Shown: positions 8,317 to 17,190, counted from the stretch's first letter. The stretch: DNA of 64,000 nt from Holophagaceae bacterium (GCA_016710635.1 JADJVL010000018.1:62001-126000); one strand, 5' to 3'. Made by a program: numbers and translations. The notes: generated by a model from the sequence alone, not told the origin.

Positions 8317-9765
8317 TCACGCCTTCGGATACACACGGATCCCCTTGAACTGCTTCAACAGCACCTTCCCGGGGGCAAAGCCCCTCGGCTTGCTCACGTC
8401 GGCCACACGGCACATGTGCACTTCCACCTTGCCGCCGTCCCTCGCCTTGCTGTGCCACGCGGCGAGCTGGGCGGCGCGTTCGAGGACTTCCCGGGGCAGT
8501 TCGCTGAGCTTGTCGGGGTTGCGGATGATCACGTGGCTGCCGGGGACGGAGGCCACGTGCATCCAGATGTCGAGGGGCGCGCCGACCTTGAAGGTGAGGA
8601 CATCGTTGTCGGCGTCGCCCTTGCCGATGAGCACTTCAAAGCCGTCCAGCATCACCGAACGGAAGGCTTGTCCCTTCCCGTCCTTGCGTTTCAGGGCCGC
8701 GGCCTTGGTTTCCTTGGGATCAGTCACGCGGCGCTTCTCCGGAGCCTTGGTCTTGGGAGGGGGCGCGGCCGGCACCTCCGGCGCCTCCGCCACCGCGAAT
8801 TGTCGCGCAAGATCCTGTTCCAGCACCCGCAGCCGCGCCAGGCCCCGCTCCGCCTTCTTCGCCGCGGCGAACCACTTCCGCGCCGCGGTCTCGGCGTTCT
8901 CCCCCGGCGGCAGGTCCAGGTCCGCCCCATCGAGGAAGGCCACTCGGCCCGTGGCGCCCTTCAGTCGGTAGAGCTCCGCGGAAACCCGCCCGGCCTGCAC
9001 CTTCAACGGCAGGGCCGCTTCGTGGCGGGCCCGGTCCGAGGCCAGGCTGGCCTTCAGGCGGGTGAGCCGCTGGATCTGGGCCTCCCGCTTCCGATCCGTC
9101 GCGTCGACCCGGGGCGCGAGGAGCAGCTTCTGCGCCCGGAGCAGGGACCAACCTTGGTGCCGCGCCGCCAGGTCGCCGTCGCCTTCGAGGACCTCTGGGA
9201 GCTCACCGGCCAGGGCGGCCTCCAGATCCTCTCCGAATTGCTCGCGCCAGCGCCTGAAGGCCGGGGATTCGCCGTCGGGTTCCGGCGGGCCTTGGGGGAA
9301 GGGTTGGCCCAGGCCCAGGCGCAACTGGGAGAGGCCCGTCCCGTCCAGGCGCAGTCCGGCCCGGCCCGGAATGGCCCGGTAGGCCAGGCGCGTCTCCTCC
9401 AGGCGGCCGGTGATGAGGCGGCGCTGGAAGTCCAGGCCCAGCCAACGCTCCCGGGGATCACCCGCCACCGCCACGAGGCGCGCGCCTTTCAGCTCCAGGG
9501 CCCAGCGGCGGGATTCGTCCCGCAGGGCCGCGGCCTTGAGCAGGGCGAAGGCTTCGTCCTTCTCCTCCAGGCGCCACAGCTCCGGCGCGGGGGCGAGGAG
9601 CAGGGCCCACCAGAAGGCTTTCGCCTCCCCCCGGCCACGCCGGGGCTGCCACTGGAGCAGCAGGCCCTGGGGCGTCACCAGCGCGTCCTGGATGCCCGGC
9701 GCGCCGGACTCGGCACCGGACCCGAGGTGGGCCCGGGCGAGGGCGAGCAGCAGGGGTGCGTCCAT
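8317..9765 (-). CDS. NFACT/RqcH-type ribosome quality control protein
   Basis: This is a 482-residue protein from ATG 9765 (MDAPLLLALARAHLG). The C-terminal NFACT-R domain is clear: GFEVLIGKGDADNDVLTFKV followed by DIWMHVASVPGSHVIIRN, and VLLKQFKGIRV near the end. A helical coiled-coil middle (around 210-330) follows a divergent NFACT-N domain. In characterised bacteria RqcH binds stalled 50S subunits and adds alanine tails to nascent chains for degradation; older annotation calls the family fibronectin-binding. The protein is shorter than Bacillus RqcH (about 570 residues), with a reduced N-terminal part. It diverges from kynA across a 52-bp gap. Confidence 0.85.
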   Translation of the reverse strand: MDAPLLLALARAHLGSGAESGAPGIQDALVTPQGLLLQWQPRRGRGEAKAFWWALLLAPAPELWRLEEKDEAFALLKAAALRDESRRWALELKGARLVAVAGDPRERWLGLDFQRRLITGRLEETRLAYRAIPGRAGLRLDGTGLSQLRLGLGQPFPQGPPEPDGESPAFRRWREQFGEDLEAALAGELPEVLEGDGDLAARHQGWSLLRAQKLLLAPRVDATDRKREAQIQRLTRLKASLASDRARHEAALPLKVQAGRVSAELYRLKGATGRVAFLDGADLDLPPGENAETAARKWFAAAKKAERGLARLRVLEQDLARQFAVAEAPEVPAAPPPKTKAPEKRRVTDPKETKAAALKRKDGKGQAFRSVMLDGFEVLIGKGDADNDVLTFKVGAPLDIWMHVASVPGSHVIIRNPDKLSELPREVLERAAQLAAWHSKARDGGKVEVHMCRVADVSKPRGFAPGKVLLKQFKGIRVYPKA

Positions 9766-9817
9766 GCCCCGAGGATCGCACAGGCGACCGCGCCCCGGCC
9801 CGGCGCTACCATGGCCC

Positions 9818-10735
9818 ATGCCCTCCGAGACACCGCTGACCTACGAGTCCTACCTTCGCGTGCCCGAGATCCTCGGCGCCCAGGTGCCCCTGTCCAGCCC
9901 CGAGGCCCACGACGAGCTGCAGTTCATCATCGTCCACCAGGTCTACGAGCTCTGGTTCAAGCTGCTGCTGCACGAAGTCCGGGGCGCCATCGCGCACCTG
10001 CAGGCCGGCGAATCGGGCCAGGCCCACTGGCTGCTGGGGCGCTGCGTGGAGATCGCCCGGGTGCTCATCCAGCAGATCCACGTGATGGAGACCATGAGCC
10101 CGGCCTCCTTCCTGGAATTCCGCGATGTGCTGAAACCCGCCTCGGGTCTGCAGAGCGTCCAGTTCCGGGTCCTGGAGTACCACTGCGGCCCCAAGGATCC
10201 CCGCTACATCGCGTTGCACGCGAGCCATCCCGAATCCCGCAAGGCCCTGGAAGCCGCCTACGCCGCGCCCTCCCTGTGGGACGGCTTCTGCGAGGCCCTG
10301 CAACACCGCGGCTTCGCCGCCGGCAGCCGGGAGGAGCAGCTCAAGGCCCTCGTCCGCATCTACACCGAGCGCGAGTTCCTGGACCTGCACCGCCTCGCGG
10401 AGACCATGCTGGAATTCGACGAGGCCTTCCGCATCTGGCGCTTCCGCCACTACCTCATGGCCGAGCGCATGATCGGCTTCAAGCCCGGCACCGGCGTGGC
10501 CCATACGGAACAGGTGGGCTTCGGTTCCCACGGGAAAGGCGAGACCCACCCCGGCGAGCACGCCACCGACTCCGGCCGCTGCCCCGTGGGCGGCGCCGGC
10601 CTGCCCCCGGCGGAGGACGGCCAGTCCTTCCACGATCCCGGCGTCCACTACCTGAAGAGCCGGGTGGAGATCCGCTACTTCCCGCTGCTGTGGGAGCTGC
10701 GCAGCCACCTGGGAAGCGATGGCTATGGGATCTGA
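9818..10735 (+). CDS. kynA: Tryptophan 2,3-dioxygenase
   Basis: This 305-residue heme dioxygenase would open the indole ring of L-tryptophan to N-formylkynurenine, the first kynurenine-pathway step. The distal-pocket motif FIIVHQVYELWFK and the proximal heme-ligand motif RHYLMAERMIGFKPGTG are both present. ATG 9818 fits the family start; ATG 9811 is out of frame. An oddity: about 49 residues (227-275) separate GTG from VHYLKSR, where well-studied bacterial enzymes have only a few residues (GTGGSSG-V). That loop closes over the substrate. The stop overlaps the SDR gene by 17 bp, giving the head of a kynA-SDR-monooxygenase-amidohydrolase operon. Confidence 0.94.
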   Translation: MPSETPLTYESYLRVPEILGAQVPLSSPEAHDELQFIIVHQVYELWFKLLLHEVRGAIAHLQAGESGQAHWLLGRCVEIARVLIQQIHVMETMSPASFLEFRDVLKPASGLQSVQFRVLEYHCGPKDPRYIALHASHPESRKALEAAYAAPSLWDGFCEALQHRGFAAGSREEQLKALVRIYTEREFLDLHRLAETMLEFDEAFRIWRFRHYLMAERMIGFKPGTGVAHTEQVGFGSHGKGETHPGEHATDSGRCPVGGAGLPPAEDGQSFHDPGVHYLKSRVEIRYFPLLWELRSHLGSDGYGI

Positions 10736-11510
10736 GTTGAAGGGCCGCCACGCCCTCGTCACCGGCGCGTCCCAGGGCATCGGCCGGGCGGCGGCTTTGG
10801 CCCTGGCCTCGAGGGGCTGCGCGGTGACGGTGCTGGCGAGGAACGCGGAAAAGCTGGGATCACTGGTCGCGGAATTGAAAAATGCCGGTGCGCCAGAAGC
10901 CTTCGCGCTCGCGGCAGACCTCGAGGACCGCGATGCGCTCAACCCAATCGTCGAGGCCCACCTGACTGCCCACGGGCCCATCACCATCCTCGTCAACAAC
11001 GCCGGCGGCCCGCCTTCGGGGCCGATCCTGGACGCCGACGAGGCCGACTTCCTGAAGGCCTTCGGGCGACTGCTCATGGCGCCCCACCTGCTGGTGAAGC
11101 TCTGCCTGCCGGGCATGAGAAGCGCGGGCTACGGCCGCATCATCAACGTCATCTCGACGTCGGTCCGGGAGCCCCTGCCCAACCTCGGCGTCAGCAACAC
11201 CATCCGCGGCGCCACCGCCGCCTGGGCCAAGACCCTCGCCAAGGAACTGCCGCCGGGCATCACCATCAACAACGTGTTGCCTGGCGCCACCGCCACGGAG
11301 CGGCTGGCGTCCATCGAGCAGACCTTGGCCGCAAAGTCCGGCCGCTCGGTGGAAGAGGTCAAGGCCGACATGGTGAAGGCCATCCCCGAAGGCCGCGTGG
11401 CGGACCCCGCGGAGACCGCCGCCCTCATCGCCTTCCTCGCGGGGCCGGAGGCAGCCTACGTCCGGGGCCAAAGCATCGCCGTGGACGGCGGCCGCATGAA
11501 CGCGATCTGA
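10719..11510 (+). CDS. Short-chain dehydrogenase/reductase lacking the usual Tyr-Lys pair
   Basis: This is a 263-residue Rossmann-fold SDR. The dinucleotide motif TGASQGIG and the NNAGG motif are normal. The catalytic region reads NVISTSVREPLPNLGVSNTI, where the usual YxxxK is replaced by SNTIR, so the standard Tyr/Lys acid-base pair is absent. Members of this FabG-like subgroup with LSNT-type motifs exist, but their activity is poorly known. The C-terminal GQSIAVDGG segment is typical. Start ATG 10719 (or 10725) lies inside the end of kynA, so translation is coupled. The context suggests an oxidoreductive or accessory step on a tryptophan-derived intermediate; the substrate cannot be read from sequence. 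Confidence 0.85.
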   Translation: MAMGSELKGRHALVTGASQGIGRAAALALASRGCAVTVLARNAEKLGSLVAELKNAGAPEAFALAADLEDRDALNPIVEAHLTAHGPITILVNNAGGPPSGPILDADEADFLKAFGRLLMAPHLLVKLCLPGMRSAGYGRIINVISTSVREPLPNLGVSNTIRGATAAWAKTLAKELPPGITINNVLPGATATERLASIEQTLAAKSGRSVEEVKADMVKAIPEGRVADPAETAALIAFLAGPEAAYVRGQSIAVDGGRMNAI

Positions 11511-11517
11511 GGCCGCG

Positions 11518-12747
11518 ATGAAGTTCGACATCTTCTTCTCCATCTCCCAGACCCCCGTCGAGGGCTACCTCCCCGACGAGGCGACGATGTTCCGCAACTT
11601 CTTCGCCCAGGTGGAGGCGGCGGACTTCATGGGCTACGGCACGGCCTGGGTGGCGGAGAGCCACTACAGCAGCGAGGTGCAGAAACGGCACCGGCGGCCG
11701 GTGATTCCCCACTGGAACGGCGAGGTGGGGCTGAACGGCGACATCTGCCAGCTGGCCACCCGGGTCTTCGCCCGCACGCGGCGCATCCATGTGGGTTCGG
11801 CGGTGATGAACATCGTCTGCAACGGCGGGCCCCTGGCCCAGGCGGAGAAGGTGGCCACCTTCGCCACCCTGCACGGCCTCGACCACGACGAGCACCGGCA
11901 GCTGCACCTGGGCTTCAGCGCCGGGCGCTTCGACTTCATGAACCGGGTCACCGGCGTGGACGCCCGCACCCCCTGGGAGCACGCCGCCTGGCCCGTGGTG
12001 CGGGGCAAGCTCTTCGCCGAGGCCGGGGAGATCTTCCTGCGCCTGCTGCGGGGCGAGACCATCTCCAGCCACGACATCCCCGAGTACGTGATCACCGCCG
12101 CCGACTTCCGCAGCGAGGGCGACTGGCACAAGGTCCGCGAGATGGCCGGCGCGCCGGAGGCCGGCATCCCCCTGCCCCGGCGCTGGACCTTCGAGGCGAC
12201 GCGCATCATGCCCGCCCACTGGCGCCGGGAGCTGGTGGTGCCCATCGCCGGCACCCACGACGCGCCCCTGCAGGAGTACTTCAACCGTTTCATGCCGGTG
12301 CAGGTCTTCAACCTCTCCATCACCCGGCCCGAGATCATCGAGGACACCCATCGCCGCATGGCCGCCGCCTACCACCGCAAGGGCGGCCCCTGGAAGCGGG
12401 AGTACATGCCCCGCACGGTCTTCGTCTTCCTCAATGCCCAGTCCCACCTGAGCCCGGAACGCCAGCGCCTCCACGCCCAGGAGGAGGCCGAAGCGGCCCT
12501 GGGCGCCTACTGGACCGCCCTGGACGGGACCATCGACCCCAGCAAGGTGGCCAACGCCGCGGACAACGCCCTCATCGGCAACCCCGAGGACGTCGCCGCG
12601 CAGATCCTGGAGCGCTTCCATCCCGAGGACCGGCTCATGCTCTGGTTCGACTTCTTCAACCACGACTGCCCGCGGGTGATCGCCAACCAGGAGGCCTTCA
12701 TGAAGGAAGTGGTGCCCCGGCTCCGCGCGGCGGGCCTTCCCTGCTGA
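11518..12747 (+). CDS. Luciferase-like (LLM) flavin-dependent monooxygenase
   Basis: This 409-residue protein belongs to the bacterial-luciferase-like flavin monooxygenase superfamily: N-terminal strand KFDIFFSISQ, then GYGTAWVAESHYS, RRIHVGSAVMNIV and the phosphate-loop-like HLGFSAGRFDF. Such enzymes use reduced flavin supplied by a separate reductase to hydroxylate or cleave substrates. It begins 8 bp after the SDR stop within the kynA operon. No classical FAD-type kynurenine 3-monooxygenase is in the window, so a role in hydroxylating kynurenine, anthranilate or a relative is a plausible guess but only an inference from position. Confidence 0.85.
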   Translation: MKFDIFFSISQTPVEGYLPDEATMFRNFFAQVEAADFMGYGTAWVAESHYSSEVQKRHRRPVIPHWNGEVGLNGDICQLATRVFARTRRIHVGSAVMNIVCNGGPLAQAEKVATFATLHGLDHDEHRQLHLGFSAGRFDFMNRVTGVDARTPWEHAAWPVVRGKLFAEAGEIFLRLLRGETISSHDIPEYVITAADFRSEGDWHKVREMAGAPEAGIPLPRRWTFEATRIMPAHWRRELVVPIAGTHDAPLQEYFNRFMPVQVFNLSITRPEIIEDTHRRMAAAYHRKGGPWKREYMPRTVFVFLNAQSHLSPERQRLHAQEEAEAALGAYWTALDGTIDPSKVANAADNALIGNPEDVAAQILERFHPEDRLMLWFDFFNHDCPRVIANQEAFMKEVVPRLRAAGLPC

Positions 12748-12767
12748 CCCTGGACCAGGAACCGTTC

Positions 12768-13856
12768 ATGAGCCACCTCTATCCCAGCTCCCCCCTCGGC
12801 GAAACCATCCCCGGCATCCCCACGGGCCGGGACGTGGACTGGCAGCCCCTGGTGGACTACCGGCGCTTCGACGTGAGCGAAACCACCATCCACGGGGCCG
12901 TGTCGTGGGTGAGCGGCGACCAGGTGGTCCACAGCTTCGGCGGCAACGTGCTCTGCTACGGCCGTTCCATGATGAAGCCCCTGATGATCAAGGTCTTCAC
13001 CGACGCGCTGGCGGGCCTGGATTCCACCCAGCAGGCGATTTCCGTGGCCAGTCACAACGGCGATACGGAGCACGTGGCGGCGGCCATGAGCCTGCTCCCC
13101 GAGGCCGAGCATGGCCTCATGCTCACGCCCCTGGACGTGCCCCTGGTGCAGTTCGGCCGCCAGGTGCGCCGGCCCCGGCGCTGGTACCACTGCTGCTCCG
13201 GCGAGCACGCGGCGATCCTGCGGGGCTGCCATGCCATGGGCTGGGAGCGCGCCGGCTACATGCTGCCCCAGCATCCTTTCTTTCAGGCCTACCTGGACGT
13301 GCTGCGCAGGCATCTCGGGAAGGACTGGCAGCCCCTGCGCACCGCCAAGGACGGCTGCGGCCTGCCCACGGTGAGCAACACGGTGACTGAACTCGCCAAG
13401 CTATACTCCGGCCTGGCCCGCACCCGGGACGAGGACTGGATCTGGGGCGCCATGGTGAAGCACCCGGACCTGGTGGGCGGCTTCAACCGCCTGGACAGCA
13501 CCATCATCAAGGCCTGCGAAGGCGCGGTCATCGCCAAGGAGGGCGCCGACGGCCTGCTGGGCATGGCCATCGTGCACCCCGACTACCCGGAAGGACTCGG
13601 CGTCGTCATCAAGATCGCCCACGGCTGGAACCCCCAGGCCACCTGGTACGTGGCAAGGGCGATCTTGGGCGTGCTGGGCTTCGAGCTGCGCAATCCCTAC
13701 GCGCTGCGAAGGCAGAAGGCCTTCCTCGTCCCCGGCGTCGTGCCGCCCCACCTGCTGGCGAAGCTGGAGACCATCCCGACCTGGGACGATTGGGATCCCG
13801 ACCAGGACCGCTGGACCTTCGACTGGCACGACTACGCCGAGGTGGACCGGGCCTGA
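12768..13856 (+). CDS. Asparaginase-II-family amidohydrolase with altered metal motif
   Basis: This 362-residue protein matches the thermolabile (Rhizobium etli type) asparaginase family: a Ser-rich region with SMMKPLMIKV, the HCC-neighbourhood motif YHCCSGEHAAIL and DGCGLPTVSNT. In the structurally studied member a zinc site is built from the Cys and Lys of CSGKH plus a Cys in DGCG. Here the Lys is Glu (CSGEH), so the site is changed. Asparaginase activity is therefore doubtful. As the fourth gene of the kynA operon it may hydrolyse an amide or amino group of a pathway intermediate. Length fits the family. A 20-bp gap precedes it. Confidence 0.8.
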   Translation: MSHLYPSSPLGETIPGIPTGRDVDWQPLVDYRRFDVSETTIHGAVSWVSGDQVVHSFGGNVLCYGRSMMKPLMIKVFTDALAGLDSTQQAISVASHNGDTEHVAAAMSLLPEAEHGLMLTPLDVPLVQFGRQVRRPRRWYHCCSGEHAAILRGCHAMGWERAGYMLPQHPFFQAYLDVLRRHLGKDWQPLRTAKDGCGLPTVSNTVTELAKLYSGLARTRDEDWIWGAMVKHPDLVGGFNRLDSTIIKACEGAVIAKEGADGLLGMAIVHPDYPEGLGVVIKIAHGWNPQATWYVARAILGVLGFELRNPYALRRQKAFLVPGVVPPHLLAKLETIPTWDDWDPDQDRWTFDWHDYAEVDRA

Positions 13857-13893
13857 GCCCGTCCACCCCGGCAATCCGGTCCACCCCGCCCCG

Positions 13894-14415
13894 TCAGATC
13901 GCGGGCGCCGGGGCGCCCAGGGCCGCCCATTCCTCCAGGGCCGGACCGTAAATGCCCGGCACCTTCACCCCGGCCTGCCGCATGAGCACGGTCATCTGCC
14001 CCCGGTGATGGGCCTGGTGCATTTCCAGGGCGCGCAGGCTGTAGCCCTTCGTCCAGACCAGGTGGCCGTACATGGTCTCCTCCTGGAGCAGGTCCCCGTC
14101 GGTCCAGGCGGCGACGCCCTGGAGCAGGGAGGCCGCGGCGCGCTCGTAGCGGGCGATGATCTCCGCCATCGTCCCGGGCACCGGCTCCAGGCAGGTGAAG
14201 GTCTCGTCGCAGGCTGGACCGTCCACCGTCACCCCGAGCTGCACGGGAAGGGAGACGAGGCTTTCCACCAGGTGCCAGGCCATCCGGCGCAGGTCGCGGT
14301 GGGCGGGGGCGACCGCCTGGCCGCCGGCGGACTCCGGGATGGCGCGGAGGATCTTGAGGGTATCCACCACCTCCTCCTGGAACTGGGCGCGGAAATCGTC
14401 GAGGCGTCGGTACAT
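13894..14415 (-). CDS. DinB-family protein
   Basis: This is a 173-residue four-helix-bundle protein of the DinB/DUF1572 type. Candidate metal-ligand histidines are spread in the expected places: HLVESLVSLP, and HQAHHRGQMTVLMRQAG near the C-terminus, the latter being typical. ATG 14415 is supported by AAGGAG eight bases upstream; the longer frame to 14508 is not. Many relatives are uncharacterised or are thiol-dependent transferases. It lies on the strand opposite the catabolic genes, downstream of the WYL regulator, and may simply be co-transcribed with it. Confidence 0.88.
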   Translation of the reverse strand: MYRRLDDFRAQFQEEVVDTLKILRAIPESAGGQAVAPAHRDLRRMAWHLVESLVSLPVQLGVTVDGPACDETFTCLEPVPGTMAEIIARYERAAASLLQGVAAWTDGDLLQEETMYGHLVWTKGYSLRALEMHQAHHRGQMTVLMRQAGVKVPGIYGPALEEWAALGAPAPAI

Positions 14416-14560
14416 GGGGTTCTCCTTGAAGTGGAAAGCCAGAATTCCAGGGGCTGCTGACAGCGTGATGGCAGGAGGCTTCAGGGATTTTTCAGGCCGT
14501 GCCGGCACAAGCGGCCCTATCGGACCGGCCAGAATTCCGCTGGCCGCTCCGCAAGGGCCG

Positions 14561-15235
14561 CTAGTCCGCGACCCGGGCCAGGTAGTCCTTCAGCTCCCGG
14601 CCTGTTTCCACCGGGAAAGGCCCTTCCAGGGTCCAGCGGCGGAACCGGTCCACCCGGAAGGTGCGGAAGTCCTGCCGGGCTTCGCACCATGCGGCCAGGG
14701 TCCAGGTGCCTCCCCAGAAGTAGAGGCCCAGGGGCCGCAGGGTGCGGGAGCTGGCGGCGCCAGCCTTGTCCTCGTAGTCCACGGCGAGGCGCCGGCGTTC
14801 CCGCACCGCACGGCGCAGGTCCCCGAGGGGCGCCTTCAGGGCTTCGGGCACGTGGAAGTCCACCGCCTCCAGGACCGAGGCCTGGAGGGCGAGGCGCAGA
14901 CCATCGGAGAGACCGGAGGCCACCTTGCGCCGCGCCGAGGCCGCCGCCTGGGCCAGCTCCGGATCCGTCCAGGCCGAGGCGATGCTGAGCCCCAGGAAGA
15001 GCGCCTCCGCCTCGTCCACGGTGAACATGAGGGGCGGCAGGTCGAAGTGCCGGGGCAGGCGGTAGCCCGCCCCGGCCTCCCCCTCAATGGGCACGCCGGA
15101 GGCCTGCAGGTCCGCCACGTCCCGGTAGAGGGTGCGGGTGGAAATGCCCAGCTCGGCGGCCAGCTTCGCGGCGGTGCTGAGCCGGTCCCGGCGCAGGATC
15201 TGCACGAGCTGGAAGAGGCGGTCGGCGCGGCGCAT
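14561..15235 (-). CDS. YafY-type HTH/WYL transcriptional regulator
   Basis: This is a 224-residue regulator. The N-terminal winged helix is of the HTH_11 type (RLFQLVQILRRDRLSTAAKL, ELGISTRTLYRDVADLQ), and the C-terminal WYL domain carries a WYL-like core (RPLGLYFWGGTWTLAAWCE). WYL domains sense small ligands or nucleic acids. It diverges from the aldehyde dehydrogenase gene across 156 bp containing two inverted repeats, so it probably controls the dehydrogenase-dioxygenase operon. The ATG at 15235 (MRRADRLFQ) is the usual start of the family; the longer frame is not supported. Confidence 0.9.
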   Translation of the reverse strand: MRRADRLFQLVQILRRDRLSTAAKLAAELGISTRTLYRDVADLQASGVPIEGEAGAGYRLPRHFDLPPLMFTVDEAEALFLGLSIASAWTDPELAQAAASARRKVASGLSDGLRLALQASVLEAVDFHVPEALKAPLGDLRRAVRERRRLAVDYEDKAGAASSRTLRPLGLYFWGGTWTLAAWCEARQDFRTFRVDRFRRWTLEGPFPVETGRELKDYLARVAD

Positions 15236-15263
15236 GGGCTCCAGTGTGCCGGACTGATGTGAA

Positions 15264-15310
15264 CGAGGGGGGACCGCGCGCTCCCTTTGGTCGCTCTCCG
15301 TCCCCCCTCG
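15264..15310. promoter_or_regulatory. Inverted repeat in the regulator/aldehyde dehydrogenase divergent promoter region
   Basis: CGAGGGGGGAC (15264-15274) and its exact reverse complement (15300-15310) are separated by 25 bp. A second, 7-bp inverted pair (ATGTCGG...CCGACAT) lies closer to the dehydrogenase start. Either could be an operator for the adjacent WYL regulator or an RNA hairpin in the leader. Confidence 0.45.
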
Positions 15311-15391
15311 TGCTCCCCCATGTCGGCTCCAGGCAGAGCCCGGACCCGACATCTTCGCCGTTCCCGGAGCCCGAGGGTCGCGCCATGATCA

Positions 15392-16839
15392 ATGCACATG
15401 CGCACCCTCCAGAACTTCATTGCCGGCCACTTCGTCCCCGCCCGTTCCGGCGAGGTCCTGGACGATCTCGCCCCGGCCACAGGCAAGGTCATTGCAACGA
15501 TGCCGCGCTCGAAGGCGGCGGACGTGGACGCGGCGGTGCGGGCCGCCGAGGCCGCTTTTCCCGGCTGGTCGAGGTCGGGCGTCGCCGAGCGGGCGGAACT
15601 GCTGGAGACGATCGCGGCCCTGCTGGAAACGCGCCTCGAGGTCTTCGCGGAGGCGGAGTGCCTGGACGCCGGCAAGCCCCTGGGCCTCGCCCGCAGCCTC
15701 GACATCCCCCGGGCCATCCAGAACCTGCGCCACTTCGCCCGGGAAGCCCGGCTGCGGGGCGAGGAGAGTTTCCCCATGGCGGGTGCGCTGAACCTGGTGC
15801 ACCGCTCGCCGGTGGGCGTCTGCGCCCTCATCACGCCGTGGAACCTGCCCCTCTACCTGCTGACCTGGAAGCTGGCGCCCTGCCTCGCCATGGGCAGCGT
15901 GGCGGTGGCGAAGCCCAGTGAGCTGACGCCCCTCACGGCGACCCTGCTCGCCGAACTGTTCCTGGAGGCCGGCGCCCCGGCGGGGATCTTCAACCTCGTC
16001 CACGGCCTCGGACCCGAGGCGGGCCAGGCCCTGGTCGAACATCCGAAGGTGAAAGCGGTGAGCTTCACCGGCGGCACGGCCAGCGGCGCCAAGGTCGCCG
16101 CCACCGCGGCGCCGGTCTTCAAGAAGCTGAGCCTGGAGCTGGGGGGCAAGAATCCCACCCTGATCTTCGCGGACTGCGACCTGAGAAGACCGTGCCCGGC
16201 GTGGCCCGGGCCGCCTTCGAAAACACCGGCCAGATCTGCCTGTGCGGTTCGCGGATCCTGGTGGAGCGGTCCATCCACGACCGCTTCCTGGAAGCCTTCC
16301 TCGCCGAGGCGAAGACCTGGATCCCCGACGACCCCATGGATCCGGCAACCAAGGTGGGCGCCCTCATCAGCGCCGGTCATCTCGACAAGGTGGAGGGCTA
16401 CCTCAGGCTCGCCGTCGAGGAAGGCGGCACGATCCGCTGCGGCGGGAATCGCCCGGACCTTTCCGGCGACCTGGCCGGCGGCAATTTCCTGGAGCCCGCC
16501 GTCATCACGGGGCTGTCGTCCACCTGCCGCACCGCCACGGAGGAGATCTTCGGCCCCGTGGTGACCATCCACCCTTTCGACACCGAAGCAGAAGCCATCC
16601 ACATGGCCAACGGCACCCGCTACGGCCTCGCCGCCAGCGTCTGGACGACCGATCTCAACCGCGCCCACCGCGTCGCCCAGAAGCTGGAGAGCGGCCTCGT
16701 CTGGGTGAACACCTGGCTGCTGCGGGACCTGCGCGTGCCCTTCGGCGGCGTGAAGGAAAGCGGTGTTGGCCGTGAAGGCGGACGCTGGAGCCTGGAGTTC
16801 TTCAGCGAGGCGAAGACCATCACTGTGAAACTGGATTGA
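15392..16839 (+). pseudogene. Aldehyde dehydrogenase (2-aminomuconate-semialdehyde dehydrogenase-like), frameshifted
   Basis: Read with one correction this is a 482-residue NAD-dependent aldehyde dehydrogenase resembling the 2-hydroxy/2-aminomuconate semialdehyde group. The first frame contains LITPWNLPLYLLTWK and the catalytic-Glu motif LELGGKNPTLIFADCDL, then goes out of frame at 16183. The second frame (from about 16184) resumes at once with VPGVARAAFENTGQICLCGS, which carries the catalytic Cys, and ends normally. Adding one G after CTG at 16181-16183 gives CTG GAG AAG and a continuous protein. With the dioxygenase downstream it would oxidise 2-aminomuconate semialdehyde to 2-aminomuconate. 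Sequencing error or recent mutation cannot be told apart here. Confidence 0.88.
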
Positions 16840-16842
16840 GCA

Positions 16843-17190
16843 ATGCCAAGAGACTCTTCCTCACTCAATCGAATTGGTTCGAAAGTTCGATTCGGTGTCT
16901 CGGATCCCTGGGACCTGGGAGAGTCCTTAGGTTGGAACACCATTTCCGGAGCAATCCTCTCGATGTCGATAGACAGGATTTCGCTACGCCTCGATAGCCC
17001 AATAGAATTTACAGGGACAAGATGGACACTGGTTGAAGCAAGCCCAAGACATGCGGGTATAGATTTTCATTCTTCGATAGATCAGCCAATTCCCATCAAT
17101 GGTGAGTTCAGGGTCGATACAGGCAATGAGCCATCACTCAAATCTGGGCTATTCATTGGTGCAATGACTTTCGAAGAGGATCTTGGATGA
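16843..17190 (+). CDS. Low-GC hypothetical protein in the aminophenol operon
   Basis: I do not recognise this 115-residue protein. It is probably beta-rich (KVRFGVSDPW, ILSMSIDRISLRL, NGEFRVDTGN), with no signal peptide or membrane segment. It starts 3 bp after the aldehyde dehydrogenase stop and its own stop overlaps the dioxygenase start by 4 bp (ATGA), which argues that it is translated. Its composition is out of place: 25 of the 60 bases at 17041-17100 are G or C, and it uses codons such as ATA, AGA and TTA that are rare in the neighbours. It may be a recently acquired accessory gene. Confidence 0.6.
   Translation: MPRDSSSLNRIGSKVRFGVSDPWDLGESLGWNTISGAILSMSIDRISLRLDSPIEFTGTRWTLVEASPRHAGIDFHSSIDQPIPINGEFRVDTGNEPSLKSGLFIGAMTFEEDLG

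Noticed and set aside
14440..14546. Terminator between the WYL regulator and DinB genes
   Set aside because: A 7-bp stem (CGGCCAG/CTGGCCG) exists, but no T-tract follows and the genes may be co-transcribed.
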